Below, in pieces: positions 7,098-16,381 of a DNA stretch of 24,073 nt. Under the pieces are notes generated by a model. The model saw only the letters and a program-made list of their open reading frames with translations. It did no database searches and was not told the origin of the DNA. The position numbers and the translations under genes are program-made. Within the stretch, counting starts at the first letter, position 1; every line of letters begins with the position of its first letter. The DNA is from Cymbomonas tetramitiformis (Eukaryota; Chlorophyta; Pyramimonadophyceae; Pyramimonadales; Pyramimonadaceae): positions 1 through 24,073 of the forward strand of contig LGRX02024690.1 of the NCBI GenBank assembly GCA_001247695.2, given 5' to 3'.

Positions 7098-10000
7098 ATG
7101 CCCCGTAAAGCACTTCGCCCCGGAGAGCATTTCTCCGCGCTACGTGAACAATGGACTCGCCAACTTCCCCCCGATGCATCCGATGACCAGTTCGTGCAGG
7201 CGTCCGCAAGTACACCCCGTGCGGCCCCGGGTCACCGTGGGCTTTCCCTCCAACGACAAGAACGACCGGTGGCCAAAACGCGTGCGCCACGACTAGCCCG
7301 AATGGCCATGTGTCACCCAGCACCTCACCCAGTACCCTTGGCACCACCGCGTGGTCCGGTGAATATTGCCACCTCCGCACCATCAAATTCGGCGGTACCA
7401 CTTGCTGCCGATACCGTCGGTTGTCCGGAGGGTTTCCGGTTGGGTCAACATTTCGAGGAGCACACGAAGAAGTTTCGAGTTAGCCAATGGGCGGAAACCA
7501 CTGTGGCGTGCGTGAATGATGCAAGGTGAGTGATTTCGCTTTTTCAAGGACCCTTTGAAAGTGCCCTAACTTTCAGTTGGACTCTTGAATCACAATCGTC
7601 CATTTGGACCTTCGCAGCACTGTCGCACACATATGATGCCGTTAGCATGGTAAAGACTATGTATCGACGTACTAGCGACATCTTAACTGCACTCTAACGT
7701 GGCAGGTGCCAAACGGAAGACATGATGCGTGCTCTTTGTCACGTAACCGCTTCTAGATTGGAAGCGCGTAAGTCGAGAAACGTCGGCATGGTTCAGATTT
7801 ACACTTGTGGCCATCGCAAGGACGAACCAACTCGCATGACTCCCCGCGACTTTCATCGTTGCGCCCAAGACATGCTAACGACCCTACGGTACCCGTCATG
7901 GTTGCCGATCCCGTCCATTTTGGAAGAAGAACCGGGCAAGGTAATGTACGCCGACCGCGTATTTCCCATAAAATTACGGACACGTGGCGTGCGACATTGT
8001 CTCATGTCCATTGCCACTGCAATCATGCTCATTGTCGCAGCCTCCATCGATAACGCCACCCTCTCTCGATATTGATACGAGATGTCGACGACTCCCCGCC
8101 GCCCGCCTCGCCTTCACCGCGCCCCGAGCCGATGGCTGACCCCACCGATGACGACACCACCCCTCCTTCCTCCTTGATACGAGACGTCCACGACTCCCTC
8201 GCCGCCCGCCTCGCCTACACCACGCCCCCTGAGCCGATGGCTGACCCCACTGAACACGCACACCACCCTCCGCCCTCCCTGATACGAGATCCACGACTCC
8301 CCGCCGCCCGCCTCGCCTTCACCGCGCCCCGAGCCGATGGCCGACCCCACCGATGACGACACCACCCCTCCTTCCTCCTTGATACGAGACGTCCACGACT
8401 CCCCGCCGCCCGCCTCGCCTTCACCACGCCCCGAGCCGATGGCCGACCCCACCGATGACGACGCCCGTCCCTCGTCATTGATAGAGAACCGCGTTGACGT
8501 GGTAAGCATCGTGGAATCCATTGAGGACGACGGCGACTCTTCTGTCGCCACGCTTTTGCCACACCCCGAGACGACCGAGCTCCCCGACCACTTTCCGCGT
8601 CATGGGAATGTGGACCTGGCGAGGTGAGCCCCCCCTTTGGGCGGTTTGTATGTCGGCGCTAGGGTGCCTTTACCACGCCTTTAGCGTGCTAACAGTGGTA
8701 TAAAGGCGTGCTATCTCCAGGCGAGGCCACGACTCCCCGCCGCCCGCCTCGCCTTCACCGCGCCCCGAGCCAATGGCCGACCCCACCGATGACGACACCA
8801 CCCCTCCTTCCTCCTTGATACGAGACGTCCACGACTCCCCGCCGCCCGCCTCGCCTTCACCACGCCCCGCGCCGATGGCCGACCCCACCGATGACGACGC
8901 CCGTCCCTCGTCATTGATAGAGAACCGCGTTGACGTGGTAAGCATCGTGGAATCCATTGAGGACGACGGCGACTCTTCTGTCGCCACGCTTTTGCCACAC
9001 CCCGAGACGACCGAGCTCCCCGACCACTTTCCGCGTCATGGGAATGTGGACCTGGCGAGGTGAGCCCCCCCTTTGGGCGGTTTGTATGTCGGCGCTAGGG
9101 TGCCTTTACCACGCCTTTAGCGTGCTAACAGTGGTATAAAGGCGTGCTATCTCCAGGCGAGCCCACGACTCCCCGCCGCCCGCCTCGCCTTCACCGCGCC
9201 CCGAGCCAATGGCCGACCCCACCGATGACGACACCACCCCTCCTTCCTCCTTGATACGAGACGTCCACGACTCCCCGCCGCCCGCCTCGCCTTCACCACG
9301 CCCCGCGCCGATGGCCGACCCCACCGATGACGACGCCCGTCCCTCGTCATTGATAGAGAACCGCGTTGACGTGGTAAGCATCGTGGAATCCATTGAGGAC
9401 GACGACCCCGAAGACTTTAAGGATGTAAAAGACATATTACGCCAACTTGGTCTACCGGCGACTTTGGTAGTTGGGGAACCTGCTCATGCCCGGTTGGCAC
9501 GGATGTACTCCTGTATATGCATGTTCGACGACGATGATGAGGGCATCGCCGCCGGTGAGACCTTACCTATTTTCCCTCCCGGATTTGCCGATTGGGAGGC
9601 CGTGAATCGTGCTTTCCGCCACATGGGGGAACCGGTGCGGTACTTTGGTGAAACGGATGAGATGAACTTGGAGCGGCTAGATGTCCAATGGAACAACTTC
9701 ATCGGCACCGACACCCACGACACACGCCCTCCCGCGTCCCCCGCGAGCTTGGGTAACGGGGAGGTGAACATGGCGAGGTGAGCCCCCATCCGAGCTCTTA
9801 TCGCCGGGAGTTAGGTCGCCATTACCATTGTGATAAAGTGCTAACAGTGTACTAACGGCTTCATATCCTCGCAGCACGGTGTCCTCGGAGATGCGTCTTC
9901 AACATCCGCTGATGACGCCATTGGAGATGGAGTGGAAGATGCGAGACGACGCACATGAAAGCGCAATACGGGCGGCAGAGGTTCAACGCGGAGGGTTGGT

Positions 10001-13000
10001 GTATAAAAACGGCTTGGCGTTATGTGATTGTGGCATGTGCTATGGCACGACCGTGTGGGTTAGTCGAGCAACCCTTTTTCGTCACCGAAGCTTGTTCAAA
10101 AGGATACGGCGCGGACAGGCCTACACGGATGCGGTAGACGTCCCAGACCCGGATGTGCGTCATGTCGTGCCATTGGGCGATGACGTGAAATCGAATGACA
10201 CCCGCGCCATTCCGGCAAGGTGAGTGAAAAAACTGAACAACCTCCGGTACTGGAAACGCCGTTAGAGTGCAGTTAAGATGTCGTTAGTACGTCGTAACAC
10301 AGTGTTTAACATGCTAACGGCATCATAGGTGTGCAACAGTCCTGCGAAGGCCCAAATGGACGATTGTGAGCTTGTGGATGACGACCGCTCCTACACCACG
10401 TGCAAATCCAACCCGATGCGGGAGATGGATCCGGGAGTATCGGACGACGACCGCTCCTACAGCCAAGATTACTCATCTTGCGAAGGTGAGAACTTCGACG
10501 AGGGGGGGGATCCATGCGACGAGGAGGGTGATGAAGTGGGTGGCGAAGCGTGGGACGAAGCTGGATCTATGAAAGGCGACGACCATGGAACGGATGCAGA
10601 CGAAGACCCAGACATGCGAGACGCAAAAGCGGCCACGTCGTTGTTGGTCCAAGAGATGACGAAGTTATTGGCCGCCCAACAGCAGGTGAGCAATATGTTA
10701 AACGTAGAGCGGTATTAAGCCTTTATGATACCTTTAGCACGCCATTAGGCTATTGTTAATGTGTTACGGGCGCACTACATACCCCGGTTGTCGTGTTATA
10801 ATTGCGGTTTCGGAGGGTGGCCACCACGCGCAGGAGATGGACGCGGTCCCCGTGGTAGGCCCGCGCCGACCCATTAACGCCTTCAAGCTCCTTATCGACT
10901 GCTTGGAATGGAACGCCGAAGGCAAGATGTCGCGAGACTCTTTCGACAAGCTCCTCGCCATTATCACGGAACATTTCGGAGATCAATTGGGCAACTTTCC
11001 AACGAACTTCAAAGCCGCCTGGAAACGGTTCGAAGCGTTCGACGCCCCCTGGCATAGGGTCGACTTATGCGTGAAGGGGTGCGTGTTCTTCGAGGAAGAT
11101 TACGCCACCGCCGACGAGTGCCCGAAGTGCAAGGAGCCCCGGTGGGAGGCATTGGGCGAGACGGGAGACGTGGACGCGGGGAAAGGCAAGAAACCGCGAT
11201 CAACATTCTTTTGGTGGAATGTTGTCGATTTGCTGAGACGTGTGTACGCGAATCCATACACGGCGGAGATGATGCTCGCCCACTCGAGGCATGTTCCACC
11301 GGAAGACGGATCGATGCGCACAATCTGGGGTGAGTATTCTATTGAGGTCGATGTTAGGATGCCGCTAGTGCCTTAACGACATGTTAACTGTATCTTAACC
11401 ATATACTAACACGTTCACCTGTGCTGGAATCTTCCATCAGATGGAAAGGAATGGCAGGAGCGGAAGAACGTGCGACACATCGAGTTTTTCAAGGAAGCCA
11501 GGAACGTGAGTATACTCTTGAGTGCCGATGGGGCAGCATTGTGGCAGAACAAAATGGGGGTGTTCCCTATATACTTCCAAATCTTAAACCTACCTCCGGA
11601 GCTTCGCACGAAGTATGCGAACATGGAGGTGTACGGGATCATTGAAGGGCAACACCCTGCCAACTCACAATTGCTGTATGGTAAACTCGTGGACGAGCTC
11701 GTGGTGTTGTGGGACGAAGGTTTTTTGTGTTGGGACTCGTACACCAACGAGCACGTGCGGTTGAAGGTCATGCTCTTTGCCATACTCATGGACTACAAGG
11801 GAGCGGTTGAAGCCGCACAAATCATGGACGTCGGTGCATACGCCGCGTGCCTAGTATGCAAAATTTGGGGGACATGGTCAACATTAATGCACAAAATGGT
11901 GTACCTCTTCAGCAAGCAAAATCCGCCAGGTATGCTAGTAGCACGTCGTTAGGTTGGCGTTAGGATGTACTTAAAAGCCTAAAGGCGTGCTAACCGTATA
12001 ATGCATGCGGTGTAAATGAGTGTTTGCTGATTACTTTGTTTTCTCTTCGGTCTAGGCACTCCACCGTTGCGCACGGACGCCGAGTACAAGCGTCATGCCG
12101 CAATGCATGAAGATCTGCGAGATAGCGGAGACCCCGAACTTTCGGGAGCGACCTTGGAGGAGAGCATGCGGAATACGGGCGTCAAGTTCTCGAGCGTTTT
12201 TACTCGGTTGGTTTACTTCAAGATCTACCGTGATATCATCCTAGATGGCATGCATGACATCATGAACCTGGTGAACAGAATCGCTGCAACCTTGCTTGGG
12301 GTCGACTTCAACGACGCCCTCCGCCAGCAAGCGAAAGCGGACGGTGTCCATCCCACGTGGCATGCCACAACCAAGGTGAAGAATGCTCAAGGTAGGCAAA
12401 TATGCACGTGTTAGGATGTGCATAACGTGCCGATAGTGTATTAACCACGTGCTATCGGTGTCACGAAGGGGTACTAACGGCATACTCAGTTGAAATAATG
12501 TGACGCAGGTAAGGAGGTATTGATGTACAAGATGAATCACGGACCTTTCGCGATTCCACCCCGCCCTGACAGAAGGTCTACCACGAAACGAAGCTTGGAG
12601 ACAGCGCGCAGTTTCTTGAAGAGCATAAGGGCGGTGGAAAGATGGGGGCGTGGCCACAAACGATTGTTGCAAACTACCGCCGATAAGAAAGCCGCCAAGC
12701 ACATTCGGGCTCACGACGGCTTGAAGCTCGTGCAAAACAGTATCTTGTCGACAGTCTGCGCTTGGCCACGAGATGAAGGGCAGCCCGCCAATCGATTGGC
12801 CAAGCTAGTGGGTAAAATGACCACGATCGTGCGGGAGATCACGACGACACAAGTGCGTCCTAAGGTAAACGGTTAGGATATAGTTAGTATAATGTTATGA
12901 TGCCGTTAACATGCTTCGTACATCATACGGGCCCTAACGAATTGCTGCGTACGTGCAGGATATGGAGCCACTCGCACAAGAAATCAAGTCATTTTTCGAG

Positions 13001-14362
13001 GAGTTGGAGGCGACCGGGCCAGCGTATGCTTGGTGTGCGATTAACACTCACATGTTTTCTCACTTCGTCCAACAACTTGAGAAGTATGGTCCCATGCGGG
13101 AGGTATGGATGTACGCCTTCGAGTCCTTGAACGGTCACATCAAAAGCCTAGCGAGGAGCAACTCCCTACCCGTTCCAGCCATAATGAACTGCATCAAGCG
13201 GGTGAAGGTGTTGCATTTGGTGCGTGGGTTAATCACTTTCTTTTCGGAAGACCACTCCACCCGGATGCCGGCGGCCGTGACCATGGGGAGCCGCGGGGCA
13301 ATTGCGGTTGAGGTATCGGCTAGGGGGAAACGTGTGGTCTTGCGAGATGATGACATTAAGGCCTTGAAGGTTTGGATGCGGACTGAATTGCCGGCTTATC
13401 GAGAGCTGGTGGAGAAGTGGGAGAAGTATGTGGAAGACGCGCGCAGGTGATTTGTGGCCCCATTCCCCGAGCGGTTGTTTATGCCCTTATGACGCCGTTG
13501 TTGCATATTTAGGACGCGCCTAAAGTACTAACGGTATCGTATCGTTGTGCACAGTTGGAATGCACGGATGCGACTGCGACACAAGCAGTACCGGAACGCG
13601 GTGTGTGCAAGGGAGGGCAAACCTGAGCACATACGCGAGCCCCCATTTGGAGCGTACGCGGATCCTACGGAATGGTTGGGCCGACAGATCACCAAGTACG
13701 AGATGTTGCTCATGGCGGGGCCGACACCGGTTTGCTATAACTTCACGCACGTCAAGATCGGCGACGCTGATTACCGCACGGCTACGACCGATCGGAACAA
13801 GCGCACCGTACACACCTACTTTCGCACTTTCTTCGCGAGTGAGGAAGTGGACGAGCACGGTGAGCCAAAATCCGTGGCAAGGTGAGAAAGGAGCACGCAC
13901 TATTCTACCTTTAACATGTCTTTAGGATGTCGTTATGACTCGACTAGGATGCGCATAATGTCCTAACGACATACTAACTTAGCTGTTTACACAATTGTGG
14001 GCTTGGTGATATGCAGGCACGGCCGTATTACGAGAATATTGCGGGTGGAGATTGCAGGAAAGGTCTACATCTTACTGAAATGCGATTGGTTCGCTAAGCC
14101 GACCGACTAACAGATCAAGGAGTACCGTCGACGTCACTCCATTCTCGGCCCGGATAACTTGACCAAGACGGTCTATACCATCAACCCGCACGTAGACCGC
14201 GCGGCCTTTGACAACATGGAGCCATTCATATTAGCCAATAGAGTAGAACAGCAGGTTGTTATTGTACCACATCCGTGCATGGAGACCGCGGTCATTCTCG
14301 ACCCAACGGCTGACTTCTTCGAGGGATCAAGGACATAGGACGACGACGAGGTCGATGTATGA
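7098..14362 (+). CDS. CACTA (Tnp2/Transposase_21-type) transposase, multi-exon, frame-damaged
   Basis: The start ATG is at 7098. The proposed exons are 7098-7525, 7706-8623 (frame broken inside), 8721-9059, 9157-9777, 9875-10219, 10340-10685, 10834-11329, 11441-11929, 12056-12391, 12509-12864, 12959-13446, 13555-13881 and 14017-14362. From the third exon on, every junction is GT-AG with matching phase. Tnp2 hallmarks appear in family order: a Cys-rich segment (DECPKCKEPRW), DGKEWQ, SADGAALWQNKMG, LDGMHDIMNLVNRIAATLLG, then a DUF4218-like GPMREVWMYAFESLNGHIKS and a DUF4216-like ILLKCDWFAKP and PFILANRVEQQV. Candidate catalytic residues are D at 11527-11529, D in the DGMHD motif (12244-12258) and E at 13121-13123. 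The product would cut and join the element ends in the nucleus. Stops at 8073, 14108 and 14336 suggest this copy is damaged. Confidence 0.9.
7706..8075 (+). CDS. Transposase exon 2, end unresolved
   Basis: The acceptor GGCAG at 7701-7705 joins in phase 2 to the exon ending at 7525. It encodes a Cys/His-containing segment (MRALCHVTASRLEARKSRNV) and runs to TGA at 8073-8075. The downstream minisatellite exon is open in a frame that cannot be reached directly. Either a small intron (a possible GTAATG donor is at 7941, acceptor CAG at 8038-8040) or indels separate the two; neither option fully restores the frame. Confidence 0.55.
8074..8480 (+). repeat. 102-bp coding minisatellite in the transposase gene
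   Basis: Units start at about 8074, 8176, 8280 and 8381, each beginning GATACGAGA and encoding SPRPEPMADPTDDD. Unit 2 carries two single-base insertions and unit 3 a two-base deletion relative to the others, so the reading frame changes from unit to unit. The product would be a disordered, Pro/Asp-rich linker. Confidence 0.8.
8292..9403 (+). repeat. 436-bp exon+intron tandem duplication, 2.5 copies
   Basis: Copies begin at about 8292, 8728 and 9164. ATGGCCGACCCCACCGATGA recurs at 8337, 8773 and 9209. Each full unit contains an exon end (GACCTGGCGAG/GTGAGC), an intron with the CTAAC motif and the next acceptor (CTATCTCCAG). The duplicated exon is 339 nt, a multiple of three, with phase 2 on both sides, so splicing stays in frame. 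The third copy leaves the repeat near 9403 and continues into unique sequence. The copies differ at only a few positions, which indicates a recent event. Confidence 0.9.
9875..10219 (+). CDS. Transposase exon with Cys-rich N-terminal module
   Basis: This exon lies between GCAG (9871-9874) and GTGAGT (10220). It contains LALCDCGMCYGTTVWVSRATLFRH, where C-x-C-x2-C followed by R and H resembles the zinc-binding, DNA-contacting segment near the start of Tnp2-type proteins. The similarity is by pattern only. Confidence 0.65.
10340..10685 (+). CDS. Transposase exon, acidic linker
   Basis: The acceptor at 10337-10339 keeps phase 2; the nearer TAG at 10328 would not. The encoded segment is strongly acidic, with two VDDDRSY/SDDDRSY repeats, then a helix-like end (LLVQEMTKLLAAQQQ). 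It ends in phase 0 at a GTGAGC donor. Confidence 0.65.
10834..13446 (+). CDS. Transposase catalytic core exons
   Basis: Five exons (10834-11329, 11441-11929, 12056-12391, 12509-12864, 12959-13446) are joined by introns of about 94-126 nt, with phases 1, 1, 1 and 0 all consistent. They hold the whole Tnp2-like core from KGCVFFEEDYATADECPKC to the DUF4218-like MYAFESLNGHIKS. No stop or frameshift is seen, so the catalytic core itself is intact. Confidence 0.88.
14017..14362 (+). pseudogene. Last transposase exon (DUF4216-like) with in-frame stops
   Basis: The acceptor ATGCAG at 14011-14016 joins in phase 2 to the exon ending at 13881. The frame reads VYILLKCDWFAKPTD, then TAA at 14108-14110. 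It continues with family-like text (MEPFILANRVEQQVVIV) past the stop, then TAG at 14336-14338 and TGA at 14360-14362. Because recognisable domain sequence continues after the TAA, that stop is best read as a disabling mutation; the TAG may be a second one or the true end. Confidence 0.75.
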
Positions 14363-14454
14363 GACATGAATCGCTGCTAGTTTATTTTTTGCTTGCCACA
14401 TGCCATGCAGGCAGTTGCAAATTGTGACCTTGGTAACGACCCCTGCAGTAGTAC
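14363..14454. other. Transposase 3' flank, nothing recognised
   Basis: A short unique stretch separates the last exon from the right subterminal array. No AATAAA is seen. Confidence 0.4.
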
Positions 14455-14887
14455 AGCTAACGCATACTTTATAAGGCGCAGTGCCGCTAGAGTGCCATTA
14501 GCGTATTAACTTTGCCTACGAGCATCCTAACTACGTCCTAACGCCAACCTCCTAATGACATCCTAGAGGCATGCTAACGCCATCCTAACGTCCCTACATT
14601 TCCGAGAAACTCAGCCCGCGTAATACTTTCCCCGAATCCCACCATACTCCGCGGAATAAACTTCCCCTGGCCTTCTAGTCACCATAAAACGCCATCTCAG
14701 TGATCTGCACATCCACACGTGCCCCACCACTCACCCCTGCTCCAGTTGGGGCCAACGCATACTTAAGGCGCAGTGCCGTTAGGACGCCTGTAGTACGCGC
14801 ATCTTAACGCGCCAATGTGGCGTTAGTATGCCTGTAATATATTATACTACCGGCATACTAACGCCCATACGTACTAACTGTCCTTTA
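14455..14887. repeat. Right subterminal repeat zone
   Basis: Motif words (GTGCCATTAGCGTATTAAC, CATCCTAAC, TTAGTATGCC, CATACTAACG) occur in both orientations, in two blocks around a ~150-bp non-motif stretch (14600-14755). The phrase AACGCATACTT...AAGGCGCAGTGCC appears twice, near 14459 and 14755. It mirrors the left subterminal zone. Confidence 0.85.
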
Positions 14888-14942
14888 CTATGCCTTTAGG
14901 ACACCTTTAGTACACATACTACAATTTGCTAGGACCGTAGGG
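14888..14942 (-). repeat. Right terminal inverted repeat
   Basis: It ends in GCTAGGACCGTAGGG at 14942 and is the reverse complement of 3196-3250 with four mismatches. Confidence 0.92.
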
Positions 14943-14945
14943 TTC
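14943..14945. repeat. Target site duplication, right (TTC)
   Basis: TTC directly follows the right terminus and matches 3193-3195. Confidence 0.85.
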
Positions 14946-15781
14946 GCGTTCTCATGCTGCGTGTTTAGCCGAGGGCTGGTACGCACAGGTGCCGAGTCGC
15001 TCCCTGGAACGTCTTCTGGGGCTGCTTGTGAAGCCACGGATTGCTCCCCGTTGATTCCTTGGCCTCTTGCGCGCGCGGCACGTAGGAGCCTCGTGCGCTG
15101 GAATCTAGCGCTGGTTCGCGGAGTCATCTCTGCCCCGGGCGCCTGTGCGCCGGACACTGCTGCCCCCCCCCCCATGCAGATGTGCACCCCCCGGTTCTCC
15201 TGCCGCATCAGCCACCGTTGGCGTGCCGCACTGCGTGGTAGGGCTTGTTGGCGGGGTCGACACCTCCGTCCTCGGTGCCATGGGCTCCGCCCGCGCCCCA
15301 CCTGCCGCAATGGGGGGGGGTGACTGGTAAGCGCTTCAGCGCGTGTCAGTGGAATCACGAGATGGGGCCTCTTCGACGCCAGCGCCTGAAGGTTGAAGCT
15401 TTTGCACGCTGCCAAATCATCCGCTTGAAACTTAGGCAGCGTCATTCCCTTTTGCTGCATTATGCCGGTCCGGCGATTGTATAAACGAGTGTTCACTTTT
15501 TTCGTCGCCTCTTTCTGCGTCAGCATTGGGTAAATGGTGGTGACCTTCTCCACGATCATCGCATGCCGTTGCCTCGCTCGGTGGTCCCGCTTCCACGCCT
15601 TGCTGAGGTGTGTTATGAGTCCGGCGTCGATATCGAAGCCCGGTGGAGAAGCCATGATGTAGGTTTCAATATCGTATTGAACCTCGGAGGCCTTCCTGGT
15701 TCTCGTGACCTTTGCCTTATTCTGCACATTCCCCGGACAGCACAAACCACATAACAACCACATAACTAACATAACAACCAC
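14943..15781 (-). pseudogene. 5' part of the transposon-interrupted host gene (unrecognised)
   Basis: This minus-strand open stretch is cut at 14943 by the transposon. A plausible start is ATG 15655-15653 (MASPPGFDIDAGLITHLSKA). The frame is open upstream to 15781, and an acceptor-like GTGCAG near 15721 allows an earlier exon. The first ~100 residues look like a compact helical domain rich in K and R. Next comes a linker where the shifted frame (PRTEVSTPPTSPTT) looks more protein-like than the annotated one, bounded by a G9 run (15312-15320) and a C11 run (15173-15183), i.e. two compensating slips. The end reads PVRTSPRLNTQHENAN and would continue at 3195. Function unknown. Confidence 0.6.
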
Positions 15782-15916
15782 ATAACCACATCAAAACCAC
15801 ATAACAAACTGGGCTTCCCAAACCGACCTCCCTTCGGTTTGCGCACGCGCCCGCTAGGCTCTCCAAACAGGTGGTCCGCCACTCGAGGCGGAAAGGCGGT
15901 TACAAAGGAACGCAAT
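15782..15916. other. Spacer between host gene and OTU gene
   Basis: It begins with a small degenerate repeat of ACATAACCAC units (about 15748-15803). The remainder is unique, with no supported gene. Confidence 0.5.
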
Positions 15917-15921
15917 ACTTG

Positions 15922-15927
15922 TTTATT
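15922..15927 (-). terminator. Poly(A) signal AATAAA of the OTU gene
   Basis: TTTATT on the plus strand gives AATAAA on the minus strand, about 455 nt past the OTU-gene stop and just beyond the shared 3' hairpin element. Confidence 0.55.
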
Positions 15928-15944
15928 TACATTTACGTATAGTT

Positions 15945-15985
15945 TACATCTAGGGGGCTGCGCCACGCCCTTCCCTAGCGCACTC
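15945..15985 (-). promoter_or_regulatory. Shared 3'-end hairpin element, copy 2
   Basis: It is nearly identical to 21461-21505 and close to 1711-1757. On the minus strand CTAGGG pairs with CCCTAG around a GGC/GCC inner stem. It lies in the presumed 3' UTR of the OTU gene, next to its AATAAA. Confidence 0.65.
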
Positions 15986-16216
15986 GCTACTATCGATGCA
16001 GACTGCTTATTTCTGACATTGCTCTACTGCTTAGATGAGTTTGCCACGCTGCTTTGCAACATCACTCTACCGCTGCGATGGGAGCTGCTCGACTCCAACT
16101 CGCTACTATCGATGCAGACTGCTTATTTCTGACATTGCTCTACTGCTTAGATGAGTTTGCCACGCTGCTTTCCAACATCACTCTACCGCTGCGATGGGAG
16201 CTGCTCGACTCCAACT
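15985..16216 (-). repeat. 116-bp tandem duplication in the OTU-gene 3' UTR
   Basis: CGCTACTATCGATGCAGACT starts at 15985 and at 16101, and the two units are almost identical. A diverged single copy of the first ~75 bp follows the hairpin element at 21500-21565. Confidence 0.9.
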
Positions 16217-16381
16217 CTGAACAGCAGCGCCTCTTGCCTGCACAGGACAACAACCGGTGTATTAGGATTTGTAAGGTTTAGTATACAAGGACACGCGCAC
16301 TCCTAACCCACCGGCTGTAATCGCTCGCGCAGATGTCGATTGCAGAAAGCGATTGTTGATGAGATCCAAAGCAGTACCTGA

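Larger units (their letters stand above)
7526..14016 (+). repeat. TTAG/CTAAC motif copies in transposase introns
   Basis: Nearly every intron has copies: 7526-7705, 8624-8720, 9060-9156, 9778-9874, 10220-10339, 10686-10833, 11330-11440, 11930-12055, 12392-12508, 12865-12958, 13447-13554 and 13882-14016. Examples are GTTAGGATGCCGCTAG-like text near 11350, CATACTAACTTAG near 13970 and GTACTAACGG near 9850. The complement form CTAAC often falls 20-45 nt before the acceptor, where a branch point is expected. Confidence 0.85.
3196..14942 (+). mobile_element. CACTA/EnSpm-like DNA transposon, ~11.75 kb, CCCTA termini
   Basis: The ends are near-perfect inverted repeats (3196-3250 and 14888-14942), with one mismatch in the first 42 positions. 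They are flanked by TTC at 3193-3195 and TTC at 14943-14945, the 3-bp target duplication expected of CACTA elements. Inside is a Tnp2-family transposase on the plus strand and a divergent second gene on the minus strand, with repetitive subterminal zones; this is the usual CACTA layout. The termini read CCCTA and not CACTA. The insertion splits a coding exon of a minus-strand gene, and an uninterrupted sister exon (2978-3073) aligns across the join without gaps. The frame damage noted in the genes suggests this copy may be non-autonomous now. Confidence 0.93.

Noticed and set aside
8114..9435. Minus-strand Arg/Gly/Ser-rich frames opposite the transposase
   Set aside because: They are mirror translations of the minisatellite and 436-bp repeat and lack splice logic.
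14063..14113. A 51-nt intron removing the TAA at 14108
   Set aside because: It would delete the LKCDW core of the domain, and the donor is weak.
14108..14338. TAA and TAG read as glutamine (alternative code) in the last transposase exon
   Set aside because: The 1,260-codon OTU frame and the other genes contain many glutamines with no TAA or TAG, and TAA/TAG close several frames sensibly. A standard code with mutations is simpler.
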